From positions 1 through 64,000 of the forward strand of contig NZ_JBGOSE010000009.1 of assembly GCF_041538045.1 (NCBI RefSeq): DNA of 64,000 bases. The letters run 5' to 3'. Both the position numbers and the translations under genes were made by a program. This document shows positions 8,898 through 16,873 of this stretch, piece by piece. Position 1 is the first letter of the stretch; every line of letters starts with the position of its first letter. The notes beneath the pieces were generated by a model, which saw nothing but the letters and a program-made list of their open reading frames with translations, made no database searches and was not told the origin of the DNA. This DNA comes from Aliiglaciecola sp041538045 (GTDB lineage Bacteria > Pseudomonadota > Gammaproteobacteria > Enterobacterales > Alteromonadaceae).

Positions 8898-9137
8898 TTA
8901 AATAAGTCTGAGTAAAATACTTACGATGGTTTTGCTTGAGCTTGAATCTGAGCTCGATTGCAATTCGTAACAAGAGCCTGCTACAAATGAGGTAAATATT
9001 CCTTTGGGAGAGCTCAACCACTGTTTAGACTGCTGCGTTGCATTGTCTAAAGTTTGCTGTTTTACCTCTCTTGTCACGTTATATAAGACGGCTTCATTTG
9101 CAACGCGAGCTTTTTGTTCTGCTAATAAGTCAAACAT
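8898..9137 (-). CDS. Small protein in the YqjK position of a yqjD-yqjE-like operon
   Basis: A 79-residue hypothetical protein. I start it at the ATG 9137, preceded by GAGG with six-base spacing; an in-frame GTG at 9149 overlaps the stop of the upstream gene. The N-terminal half is helical and charged (MFDLLAEQKARVANEAVLYN), then comes SPKGIFTSFVAGSCYEL and a Ser-rich segment. In enterobacteria a DUF883 protein, a holin-like YqjE and a small YqjK are encoded in this order; here position and size fit the third member, but I cannot show homology from sequence alone. Confidence 0.6.
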   Translation of the reverse strand: MFDLLAEQKARVANEAVLYNVTREVKQQTLDNATQQSKQWLSSPKGIFTSFVAGSCYELQSSSDSSSSKTIVSILLRLI

Positions 9138-9145
9138 ACTAAGCC

Positions 9146-9583
9146 TCACTTTGCGGTGTCTGGTGCGTTTTTGTTTGATTTACCAAAAACCGCATTGATT
9201 GTTGTAGAAAATCCCATTGAACGAGCGGCATTCTTAAATACTCGGTGAATAAGCCAAAACATCAACAGGTTTAGTGAAATGAAAAATGTTGCGATGAGCA
9301 ACCAATGAATACCGTAGTTGAATGCAGCATAGCCAACGGTTAAGAGTAAAGCTACCCAGATTATTAAACTGACGCCTACTAACAATAGAATACAAACCAT
9401 GCTCAACAAAAACGCTTTTATGCTAAGTTTAAACTCTTGGGCCGCTAGGCTTTTCGCTTTACTGACTTGGTCTTTCTGGGACGCCCAAACTCTTGCCCAA
9501 CAAGCCTGTAGGTCAGCCAAATCTGCAACGTCGTTTTCAGGCGCTGCAGATTCTTGAGTTTGGTGAGTGTCGCCATCAATCAT
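9146..9583 (-). CDS. Phage-holin-like (YqjE/holin X superfamily) inner-membrane protein
   Basis: A 145-residue protein with an acidic N-terminus, an amphipathic helix (about 28-55), and two hydrophobic segments at about 57-80 and 87-112, followed by a basic C-terminal tail. This is the layout of YqjE and the putative holin superfamily that accompanies DUF883 proteins; despite the name these are chromosomal membrane proteins and not phage lysis proteins. It lies 6 bases after the DUF883 gene and 8 bases before the next small gene, so the three are co-transcribed. The likely role is at the inner membrane during stress or stationary phase (inference from the enterobacterial yqjDE genes). Confidence 0.75.
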   Translation of the reverse strand: MIDGDTHQTQESAAPENDVADLADLQACWARVWASQKDQVSKAKSLAAQEFKLSIKAFLLSMVCILLLVGVSLIIWVALLLTVGYAAFNYGIHWLLIATFFISLNLLMFWLIHRVFKNAARSMGFSTTINAVFGKSNKNAPDTAK

Positions 9584-9589
9584 GGGTGA

Positions 9590-9907
9590 TTACTTTCTTT
9601 TTAGTAGTGCAGTCAGAGCCATACCTGCGGCAAATGCAATACCAGCTGTAGCGACTGGATTTTCTTTAGTAAATTTACCAATTGATGACGAATTCCAGTA
9701 GTCCAAAGCTTCTTGCTGCTTTGCAGACAATGTTTCAGCAGAAGCCGTAGCTGAGTGTCTTACTTTTTCTTCAGTTTTAGCCGCTTGTTTCGACAAAGAA
9801 TCAACTGAATGGTGAAGAGCATCGGTTACCTTATCAGAAATTGGTGTCTCTGAATTATCAGTGCCCTGCTTAGGAATATTGGTAGCTGATTGTGTTTGAT
9901 TTGACAT
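9590..9907 (-). CDS. DUF883 (ElaB/YqjD-like) membrane-anchored protein
   Basis: A 105-residue protein: a polar, Ser/Thr/Gln-rich N-terminus, a helical middle (DALHHSVDSLSKQAAKTEEKV), and a C-terminal segment ENPVATAGIAFAAGMALTALLKRK. The last part is the hallmark of the ElaB/YqjD (DUF883) family, whose single C-terminal helix sits in the inner membrane. In E. coli, members bind ribosomes in stationary phase. The ATG is preceded by AAGGAG. It is the first gene of a three-gene minus-strand unit with a holin-like protein and a small protein. Confidence 0.83.
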   Translation of the reverse strand: MSNQTQSATNIPKQGTDNSETPISDKVTDALHHSVDSLSKQAAKTEEKVRHSATASAETLSAKQQEALDYWNSSSIGKFTKENPVATAGIAFAAGMALTALLKRK

Positions 9908-10121
9908 GTCATTCTCCTTTTAGGTTAACGGACTATCAATCAATTATGGATAGATAGTAATGGTTAAAGAGCAACGAATATGCCATTTAAAAAAATATGA
10001 ATTAATGCAGTTAAAACAGTCAATTAAAGTGTTTCGGTTAGACTCAACTTATAATTATAGGGTTCACCTTGTAAATACTTCTGATACTCTTTGCAACAAT
10101 TACATCAAAACGTAAAAAAAT

Positions 10122-11102
10122 ATGTTGGAAACAAGTCTAATTTGCACAACCGGCTTTCTAGTGGCCATAACGTTACTTCCACTATTACCTAGTAATCATT
10201 GGTTATGTCGCAGTTGGGAATTTCCCAGAGTTCAGATAGTCTTCTTGATCTTAGTGAATATTCTACTGACAGTCTCTTTCACGGAAACGACTTTGATGTA
10301 TTGTCTACTTTTGTTAAACCTAGCGAGTTTAATATATCAGTCCATTTGGATATTCCCTTATACATTTTTATATCCAAAAGAAGTAGAACAGGCAGAAAAT
10401 TCACAAGTAGAATCCAATGTAACCATTAAAGTTATTACGGCAAACGTATTAATGCCGAATAAATCGGTACAAAAACTAATAGATATAGTGACTGAATATA
10501 AACCAGATATTTTAGTAACTTTAGAAACCAACAAATGGTGGCAAGATGCGTTAATCCCCATTCATGAAAGCTTTCCTTATCGAGTTAATAAACCCTTAGA
10601 AAATTTATATGGAATGCATGTTTATAGTAAATATGAAATTTCGGATTTGCAGGTTCTAGAATTAATTGAGAAGGATATTCCATCAGTTCATTGTCGTATT
10701 CAATTCCCACAGAACGTCAAAGTGAAGTTTCATTTTATGCATCCAGCTCCACCATCTCCAACAGAAAATGAAACTGCGAATCCAAGAGACAAAGAGTTGA
10801 TTTTGATTGCCGATGAAGTGAAACACACCCAGCAGCCAACGATAGTAACGGGTGATTTAAATGATGTTGCCTGGTCGCCCACCACACGACACTTTCGTCA
10901 CTTGAGTGGTCTAAAAGACCCTAGAATTGGGAGGGGATTTTTTAATACCTTTCATGCAGATTACCCAGTGATTAGGTGGCCTCTCGATCACCTTTTTCAT
11001 TCACAACACTTTATGTTGGTAGATATCAAAAGGCTACCGTCAATAGATTCTGACCACTTTCCTCTGTACACAGAGTTGATGGTAAAAAGTCATATGGATT
11101 AA
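10122..11102 (+). CDS. Membrane-anchored endonuclease/exonuclease/phosphatase-family protein
   Basis: A 326-residue protein with three N-terminal hydrophobic segments (about 5-23, 36-52, 56-78) followed by an EEP-fold domain. Motifs of the fold are visible: VITANVLMPNK at about 107, DILVTLETNKWW with the metal-binding Glu, a His-containing HFMHPAPPSP, TGDLNDVAWSP (the Asp/Asn pair), and SDHFPLYTEL at the end. This is the usual shape of the short bacterial membrane EEP proteins of uncertain substrate (phosphodiester or phospholipid). The ribosome site is weak, so another start is possible. It stands alone on the plus strand between two minus-strand groups of small proteins. Confidence 0.82.
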   Translation: MLETSLICTTGFLVAITLLPLLPSNHWLCRSWEFPRVQIVFLILVNILLTVSFTETTLMYCLLLLNLASLIYQSIWIFPYTFLYPKEVEQAENSQVESNVTIKVITANVLMPNKSVQKLIDIVTEYKPDILVTLETNKWWQDALIPIHESFPYRVNKPLENLYGMHVYSKYEISDLQVLELIEKDIPSVHCRIQFPQNVKVKFHFMHPAPPSPTENETANPRDKELILIADEVKHTQQPTIVTGDLNDVAWSPTTRHFRHLSGLKDPRIGRGFFNTFHADYPVIRWPLDHLFHSQHFMLVDIKRLPSIDSDHFPLYTELMVKSHMD

Positions 11103-11127
11103 CTGCTAATGGTTTTAATAATTAAGG

Positions 11128-11165
11128 AAGTCCGCTCGCAAACTTTAACCATGCGTAGCGGACTT
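11128..11165. terminator. Hairpin between the EEP-protein gene and the YqaE-like gene
   Basis: AAGTCCGCT (11128-11136) pairs perfectly with AGCGGACTT (11157-11165) across a 20-base loop, between two convergent genes. There is no T-run, so it is only a possible bidirectional terminator. Confidence 0.45.
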
Positions 11166-11185
11166 TACACTATTCAAAGCTCGTC

Positions 11186-11344
11186 TTATCTTTTGGCAAT
11201 AATCCAAACTGCGTGAATTATACCTGGCAAATAACCAAGAATGGTTAGTAGTATGTTTAAGAAAAACGCGCCACTAAATCCGACTTGAAGAAATACACCA
11301 ACAGGCGGAAGTAGAATTGCTAGTATTAGTCTGATGATATCCAT
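11186..11344 (-). CDS. YqaE/Pmp3 (UPF0057) small membrane protein
   Basis: A 52-residue protein read by hand from the minus strand. It begins MDIIRLILAILLPPVGVF, continues LQVGFSGAFFLNILLTILGY, and ends LPGIIHAVWIIAKR. This is a full-length Pmp3/YqaE protein: two membrane helices, the ILLPPVGVF motif in the first, and LTxLGYLPGIIHA in the second. Family members are induced by salt, cold and envelope stress and may affect membrane potential. A GAGGT lies just upstream of the ATG. It sits between a DUF2383 gene and an EEP-family gene. Confidence 0.92.
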   Translation of the reverse strand: MDIIRLILAILLPPVGVFLQVGFSGAFFLNILLTILGYLPGIIHAVWIIAKR

Positions 11345-11399
11345 GTTTTACCTCAATATTTATTAAACATTTTTTATCTATAAGCCGCGCTGTGAGCGG

Positions 11400-11846
11400 C
11401 TAAGCAGTAATTTCCTGCAATGCTTTCATCTCATCATGACATGCTTGCATTGTGCCTCGAATTTCACGAAGTGCTAATGCACATGTATCAGGCTGCTTTT
11501 CTTCAAGAGCCTCATCGATTACCTCTAAGGTTTTATCTTCCACTTCTTCGAGCTGGCTGACATAGGTATGTTCTTTGTCAAACGATAATGCACCTACTAA
11601 TTTTGTGTACATATTGCGGACATTCACAGTGATAGACTCCCCCTTTTCCTTCTCGCCTTTTTCGGCGATAGCGAAAGGCTGAAGAGCTTCAATTGCAGCT
11701 TTTTTCTCAAACATCATTCGCGCAAAAACTTGTTTTACAGATTGATGCGTAGCTTTATCAATGCTTTCTTCGTAAAAGTCTGCGCCCGCTCTTAGGACTT
11801 CAATCACGTCAGTTACTTTGTTTACTTGTTTCACTTCATTACTCAT
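11400..11846 (-). CDS. DUF2383 / PA2169-family four-helix-bundle protein
   Basis: A 148-residue, highly helical, acidic protein. The sequence VNKVTDVIEVLRAGADFYEESIDKATHQSVKQVFARM followed by a helical-hairpin repeat and a C-terminal helix (DTCALALREIRGTMQACHDEMKAL) matches the ferritin-like PA2169/DUF2383 family. Family function is not established; genes are often found with stress and envelope genes. The ATG is preceded by AAAAGGAG. A small hairpin (AGCCGC and GCGGCT, 11383-11401) overlaps the stop codon. It follows recA on the same strand but has its own 360-base upstream region. Confidence 0.8.
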   Translation of the reverse strand: MSNEVKQVNKVTDVIEVLRAGADFYEESIDKATHQSVKQVFARMMFEKKAAIEALQPFAIAEKGEKEKGESITVNVRNMYTKLVGALSFDKEHTYVSQLEEVEDKTLEVIDEALEEKQPDTCALALREIRGTMQACHDEMKALQEITA

Positions 11847-12150
11847 AAAAATCTCCTTTTAATGATCGAAAATAAATAATCAAAATTGCTCTTTGATTGT
11901 GTCGTTACTCGGTTAAAGATGGTGCAGAAAGCACACCATAGTGAAAAAACTCTGGAAATAAACACTTAAACAAACTGAATGATTAAATATTATTTAAATA
12001 TTTCAATAACTTAAATTAAAAAAAGAAAATGAATGAAATAGTAATAAGAAGGGAAATAAAGAATTAGAAAGAAAGGTAAAGGTGTATAACTGTAAAAATT
12101 TTACTCTGGGAATGGAAAGTTTACAAAGACAGGTAGCTATTAAAAAACAT
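11847..12150. promoter_or_regulatory. AT-rich upstream region of the DUF2383 gene
   Basis: No gene is visible here. The stretch is extremely AT-rich and contains short dyads such as AAATATTATTTAAATATTT near 11982-12003. It must hold the promoter for the minus-strand DUF2383 gene. The very purine-rich segment at 12016-12081 shows no coding pattern. Confidence 0.35.
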
Positions 12151-12180
12151 AAAAAACCCCGCCAACTTTGTTAGCGGGGA
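12151..12180 (-). terminator. Intrinsic terminator of recA
   Basis: On the minus strand CCCCGC and GCGGGG (12174-12179 and 12157-12162) pair, with further AAC/GTT pairing inside, and are followed directly by a TTTTTT tract. It lies 34 bases past the recA stop and is a classical rho-independent terminator. Confidence 0.93.
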
Positions 12181-12213
12181 ACTCACGCTTAAGGGATGTG
12201 TATAAGGTTAGGG

Positions 12214-13248
12214 TTACAACACATCCTCAGAAGCTACAGGATCTTCTGGTTTGACTGTTTTAGACAGTAATAACTCCGCTCTAAGACGCTTTTCAATATC
12301 ATCGGCCATATCTGTATGTTCTCTAAGGTATTTAACCACATTCGCTTTACCTTGACCGATACGTTCGCCATTGTAGCTATACCAAGCTCCAGCCTTTTCA
12401 ACAAACTTCTGCTTAACACCTAAGTCAATCAACTCCGCTTCTTTACAAATACCTTGGCCATATAAAATTTGGAATTCAGCTTGTTTAAATGGCGGTGCTA
12501 CTTTGTTTTTCACCACTTTAACTCGAGTTTCGTTACCAACAACTTCATCCCCGTCTTTAATCGCACCAATACGACGTATGTCCAATCTTACAGAAGCATA
12601 GAACTTAAGCGCATTACCACCAGTGGTGGTTTCAGGACTACCAAACATCACCCCAATTTTCATACGAATTTGGTTGATGAAAATAACTAAGGTATTTGAA
12701 CGCTTAATATTACCGGTTAATTTACGTAGCGCTTGTGACATCAAACGCGCTTGTAAACCAACGTGGGAATCCCCCATATCACCTTCAATTTCAGCTTTAG
12801 GGGTAAGCGCTGCCACGGAATCGACAACCACAACATCCACTGCACCAGAGCGTACTAACATATCGCAGATTTCCAATGCTTGTTCACCGGTATCTGGCTG
12901 CGACACTAAAAGATCATCGATATTAACACCTAGCTTTGCCGCGTAGACTGGATCAAGGGCATGTTCAGCATCAACGAAAGCACAGGTTTTACCCATTTTT
13001 TGTGCTTCAGCGATAGCTTGTAAAGTTAGGGTGGTTTTACCCGATGATTCAGGACCATAAATTTCGACCACTCTGCCACAAGGCAAGCCGCCTATTCCCA
13101 ACGCAATATCAATAGTCAAAGAACCGGTTGAAACCGCTTCAATATCTAAAGCTTGGTTGTCTCCAAGGCGCATAATCGCCCCTTTACCAAATTGTTTTTC
13201 AATCTGCCCAAGAGCAGCTGATAATGCGCGAGATTTATTATCGTCCAT
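12214..13248 (-). CDS. recA: Recombinase RecA
   Basis: A 344-residue RecA, close to the usual 345-355. It forms ATP-dependent filaments on single-stranded DNA, drives strand exchange and triggers LexA self-cleavage. It opens with KSRALSAALGQIEKQFGKGAIMRLGD, has the Walker A loop GPESSGKTT (about 64-72), the Walker B VVVDSVAAL (about 140-148), loop L1/L2 segments (GLQARLMSQALRK and SPETTTGGNALKF), and the C-terminal domain. A LexA box lies 94 bases upstream and a strong terminator follows. No recX is adjacent, so recA is monocistronic here; the pncC gene upstream has the same strand, as in many gammaproteobacteria. Confidence 0.98.
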   Translation of the reverse strand: MDDNKSRALSAALGQIEKQFGKGAIMRLGDNQALDIEAVSTGSLTIDIALGIGGLPCGRVVEIYGPESSGKTTLTLQAIAEAQKMGKTCAFVDAEHALDPVYAAKLGVNIDDLLVSQPDTGEQALEICDMLVRSGAVDVVVVDSVAALTPKAEIEGDMGDSHVGLQARLMSQALRKLTGNIKRSNTLVIFINQIRMKIGVMFGSPETTTGGNALKFYASVRLDIRRIGAIKDGDEVVGNETRVKVVKNKVAPPFKQAEFQILYGQGICKEAELIDLGVKQKFVEKAGAWYSYNGERIGQGKANVVKYLREHTDMADDIEKRLRAELLLSKTVKPEDPVASEDVL

Positions 13249-13341
13249 CGGAATATCCTTCGAAAATAGCGTGATAAATTAAACAAAGCTTCAACGAACT
13301 TGTTTATTTGTTATTTAACCTAAACTTTATGCTGAGAAGTA

Positions 13342-13361
13342 TACTGTATGATTATACAGTT
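13342..13361 (-). promoter_or_regulatory. LexA (SOS) box of recA
   Basis: TACTGTATGATTATACAGTT contains CTGT-N8-ACAG and fits the gammaproteobacterial LexA operator closely. It lies 94 bases upstream of the recA start, in the gap between pncC and recA, which is where the recA promoter should be. Confidence 0.92.
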
Positions 13362-13458
13362 GCAAGTACAGTTTTACTTGTTTTGTGATTTTCTGACCAA
13401 GAGCGTTAAAAATCAGCGCTAAAGTTACAAGGATTAACTGACCAAAACCATGTATTGC

Positions 13459-13962
13459 TTAACCAATTCTGTGACTGGTCTGTTGCAAAGCAAACTCAAT
13501 AGCTTGCAATCTAACTTGATGACGATCGCCAGAAAAAATCTGTTTTTCAGTAAAAATTTCGCCATTGATGTAAAATCCAAACCAAACTAAGCCGACTGGT
13601 TTATCTTCTGAACCACCATCGGGACCAGCAATCCCACTAACGGAAACGCCTACTTTGGCCTGGGATTTTTGTGCACATCCAGATGCCATCTGTTCCACAG
13701 TTTGAGCCGACACAGCGCCAAATGAAATCAAGACTTCTTGCCTAACCCCCAATAAAGATTGTTTCGCTTCGTTAGAATAGGTCACAAATGATTGTTTAAA
13801 CCACTGAGAACTTCCAGCAATACTGGTTATTGCAAAAGCAACACCACCACCGGTACAAGATTCAGCACAACTAATTGTCCATCCCTTTTGGGTTAACTGT
13901 TGACCCAGTTGATGGGCTAATAAATCAATAGATTCGGTTAACATAGAACGAATATGCTCCAT
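13459..13962 (-). CDS. pncC: Nicotinamide-nucleotide amidase PncC (CinA C-terminal domain)
   Basis: A 167-residue stand-alone CinA-C protein that hydrolyses NMN to nicotinate mononucleotide and ammonia in pyridine nucleotide salvage. Diagnostic motifs are TISCAESCTGGGVAFAIT (about 28-45), SSQWFKQSFVTYSNEAK, GAVSAQTVEQMA, and SVSGIAGPDGGSEDKPVGLVWF. The length matches E. coli PncC (165), so the CinA N-terminal domain is naturally absent. The start may be the ATG at 13962 or the Met seven codons in. It lies immediately upstream of recA on the same strand and is divergent from mutS. Confidence 0.94.
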   Translation of the reverse strand: MEHIRSMLTESIDLLAHQLGQQLTQKGWTISCAESCTGGGVAFAITSIAGSSQWFKQSFVTYSNEAKQSLLGVRQEVLISFGAVSAQTVEQMASGCAQKSQAKVGVSVSGIAGPDGGSEDKPVGLVWFGFYINGEIFTEKQIFSGDRHQVRLQAIEFALQQTSHRIG

Positions 13963-14106
13963 TAAATTTTTTATATGGCAGATTGTACTAACAACTGCTA
14001 GAAAAAAAACCCATACTTCTTATAATGCCCAATTGTTTTTAACGTCTTATTTAGATAAGGCATTTATTCAAGCATAACCTCAACCTGCAAAGAGATCCCA
14101 ACCTCA

Positions 14107-16686
14107 ATGAGTAATAGCGTTAAACAGTCAGATCTAGATAGCCACACTCCCATGATGCGTCAGTACTTAACTATAAAAGCTGAACATCCAGATATTCTGT
14201 TATTTTATCGTATGGGGGATTTTTACGAGCTATTTTTTGATGACGCGAAAAAAGCCTCTGAGCTATTAGATATATCCTTAACTGCTAGAGGTAAGTCAGG
14301 TGGTAATGCCATTCCAATGGCCGGCGTGCCCTATCATGCAGTAGAAAGTTATCTCGCTCGCTTAGTTAAAATGGGGCAATCGGTGGCGATTGTGGAGCAA
14401 GTAGGTGATCCCGCCACCAGCAAAGGTCCTGTTGAGCGACAAGTTCAGCGCATTGTAACTCCCGGTACGGTTACAGACGAAGCTTTATTAGAAGATAAAC
14501 AAGATAATTTATTGGCCTCAGTTTTTGTCCAAAAAGAGACATTCGGGTTTGCCATAATCGACATTACCAGCGGCCGTTTTAGTATCTCTGAACTGGCCGG
14601 TGAAGAAGCCTTATTAGCGGAATTGCAGCGCTGCAATCCTGCCGAGTTGCTATATCCTGAAGGGTTTAGCCACCTTCATTTAATCGACGATCGCGTAGGC
14701 TTACGCCGCCGCCCTGTGTGGGAGTTTGATTTCCAAACCGCCAACAAACAGTTAAACCAACAGTTTGGTACCAAGGAGCTCAATGGTTTTGGTATTCAAA
14801 ATGCAAAAATTGCCATTTGTGCTGCGGGATGCATTGTTCAATATGTTAAAGACACACAACGCTCAGCTTTACCACACATACGCAATATTCAGTTGCAAAA
14901 CAATGACGATACCGTGCTCATGGATGCAGCCACAAGGCGCAATCTAGAATTAACCTTAAATTTATCTGGCGGCGTAGAGCATACATTAGCGAGTATTCTA
15001 GATTTCACAGTCACCCCAATGGGAAGTCGGTTATTAAAACGCTGGATCCAAACCCCAGTGCGCGATTTACAGGTCATAAATAGCCGCCAACAACAAATAA
15101 AGGCCCTACACGCAGACGAACACGAAGATTTACGCGACATGCTTAAATCCGTCGGGGATATGGAACGTTGTTTAGCCAGGTTAGCCTTACGTTCAGCACG
15201 ACCTAGAGATTTTTCAAGGTTGGCTAATGCATTCGTCATGCTGCCAGATATACAACAAAAGTTAGTAAATTTAGGACCCTACTTTGCTAACTTGAGTGCA
15301 GATATCAACAACTTCCCTGAACTTGGCGAACTTTTATCTAAGGCCATCATCCCTAACCCGCCGGTATTAATTCGCGATGGCGGGGTCATTGCTCCGGGTT
15401 ACAATGAAGAGTTGGATGAACTGCGAAACTTAGCCAAAGGCGCAACAGACTATCTAGAGCAGTTAGAAATCCGCGAAAAAGAACGTACAGGCATCCCTTC
15501 CCTCAAAGTAAATTACAATAAAGTTCACGGCTATTATATTGAAGTTAGTCGCAGTTTTGCTGATCAAGTCCCTGCAGATTATGTCCGTCGGCAAACCCTA
15601 AAAAATAACGAGCGTTATATAATTCCTGAGCTTAAAGAACACGAAGACAAAGTGCTTACCAGCCAGGGACGTGCCCTGGCGTTAGAAAAACAATTGTATG
15701 ATCAGTTGTTCGATTTACTATTACCCCAATTAAATGAACTTATGCTAAGTGCCATGGGCCTTGCCGAGCTAGATGTGATTTGTAATTTAGCCCAACGAGC
15801 GGAAGCCCTAGATTTGCACTGCCCAGAGATGAGTGAACAGACCGGGATTTTTTATGAGCAAGGTCGCCACCCAGTGGTTGAAAGTGTGATGAAAAGCCCT
15901 TTTATCGCTAATCCCTTAGCTATGACACCATCAAGACGAATGTTGATTATTACTGGACCAAACATGGGCGGAAAATCAACATACATGCGGCAAACCGCAT
16001 TAATTGTGCTGATGGCCTATATAGGCTCATTTGTACCTGCCCAGCAAGCGACTATTGGACCAATCGACCGAATTTTCACCCGCATAGGAGCTTCTGATGA
16101 CCTCGCTTCTGGACGTTCTACCTTTATGGTAGAAATGACAGAAACGGCGAATATTTTAAATAATGCAACGGCGAACAGCCTAGTGTTAATGGACGAAATA
16201 GGTCGCGGCACCAGTACATATGATGGTCTATCCTTAGCTTGGGCATGTGCCGAATATCTTGCATCAAAGATTAACGCCTACACACTTTTTGCCACCCATT
16301 ATTTTGAGCTAACCCAATTAGCAACCGAACTTGATAACCTAGCCAATGTGCACCTTGATGCCATTGAACACAACGACGAAATTCGTTTTATGCATGCTGT
16401 TCAAGAAGGTCCAGCGAACCGCAGTTATGGTTTACAAGTGGCGCAATTGGCTGGCGTGCCTAAAAGCGTGATTCGTTCAGCCAAAACGAAACTCGCCATT
16501 TTGGAGAAACAACCCAGCATTGATAGTAGTGAGCTGGCTGTAAGTGATCACTCACAACAACTTGACCTGTTAGATTCAGTGGATGATTTGCGAATTAAAT
16601 TGAATCAAATTGAACCCGATGAATTGACACCTAAAGAAGCTCTCGCACTGGTATATTCATTGAAAGAAATGAGTAAGCAATCCTGA
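14107..16686 (+). CDS. mutS: DNA mismatch repair protein MutS
   Basis: An 859-residue MutS, which recognises mismatches and small loops and recruits MutL. The mismatch-binding domain carries the Phe-X-Glu motif in FYRMGDFYELF (about 33-43); connector, core and clamp domains follow. The ATPase has Walker A GPNMGGKSTYMRQ (about 618-630), the SDDLASGRSTFMVEM segment, and Walker B VLMDEIGRGTSTYDGLSLAWA. The C-terminal helix-hairpin tail is present, so the protein is complete (E. coli 853). It is divergent from pncC/recA, with 144 bases between them. Confidence 0.98.
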   Translation: MSNSVKQSDLDSHTPMMRQYLTIKAEHPDILLFYRMGDFYELFFDDAKKASELLDISLTARGKSGGNAIPMAGVPYHAVESYLARLVKMGQSVAIVEQVGDPATSKGPVERQVQRIVTPGTVTDEALLEDKQDNLLASVFVQKETFGFAIIDITSGRFSISELAGEEALLAELQRCNPAELLYPEGFSHLHLIDDRVGLRRRPVWEFDFQTANKQLNQQFGTKELNGFGIQNAKIAICAAGCIVQYVKDTQRSALPHIRNIQLQNNDDTVLMDAATRRNLELTLNLSGGVEHTLASILDFTVTPMGSRLLKRWIQTPVRDLQVINSRQQQIKALHADEHEDLRDMLKSVGDMERCLARLALRSARPRDFSRLANAFVMLPDIQQKLVNLGPYFANLSADINNFPELGELLSKAIIPNPPVLIRDGGVIAPGYNEELDELRNLAKGATDYLEQLEIREKERTGIPSLKVNYNKVHGYYIEVSRSFADQVPADYVRRQTLKNNERYIIPELKEHEDKVLTSQGRALALEKQLYDQLFDLLLPQLNELMLSAMGLAELDVICNLAQRAEALDLHCPEMSEQTGIFYEQGRHPVVESVMKSPFIANPLAMTPSRRMLIITGPNMGGKSTYMRQTALIVLMAYIGSFVPAQQATIGPIDRIFTRIGASDDLASGRSTFMVEMTETANILNNATANSLVLMDEIGRGTSTYDGLSLAWACAEYLASKINAYTLFATHYFELTQLATELDNLANVHLDAIEHNDEIRFMHAVQEGPANRSYGLQVAQLAGVPKSVIRSAKTKLAILEKQPSIDSSELAVSDHSQQLDLLDSVDDLRIKLNQIEPDELTPKEALALVYSLKEMSKQS

Positions 16687-16873
16687 GATATTGAAAGTTT
16701 ATGTAGCTGGCAAAATTCAGATTATTTCAAATCAAAATTTGTCACCCTTAAATGAAAAAGTTCGTTGTATGGAAACGCAGCTTTCCGTATACTGTTGAGC
16801 CGTCCATATGCCGATCTTTTTGTCGGTTCCTTGGTCAAGTATTCTTATCAACTCCAAACGTCTTAGGTTACAC

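Noticed and set aside
9146..9583. Holin-like protein suggesting a prophage
   Set aside because: Only the name is phage-like; it sits in a yqjD-like operon, with no phage structural, integrase or lysis genes around it.
12469..12946. Plus-strand frames inside recA
   Set aside because: They are antisense shadows of recA with no ribosome sites or protein-like composition.
16808..16873. N-terminal extension of PyrG
   Set aside because: The 22 extra residues do not resemble CTP synthases, which start at MTHYIFVTGG.
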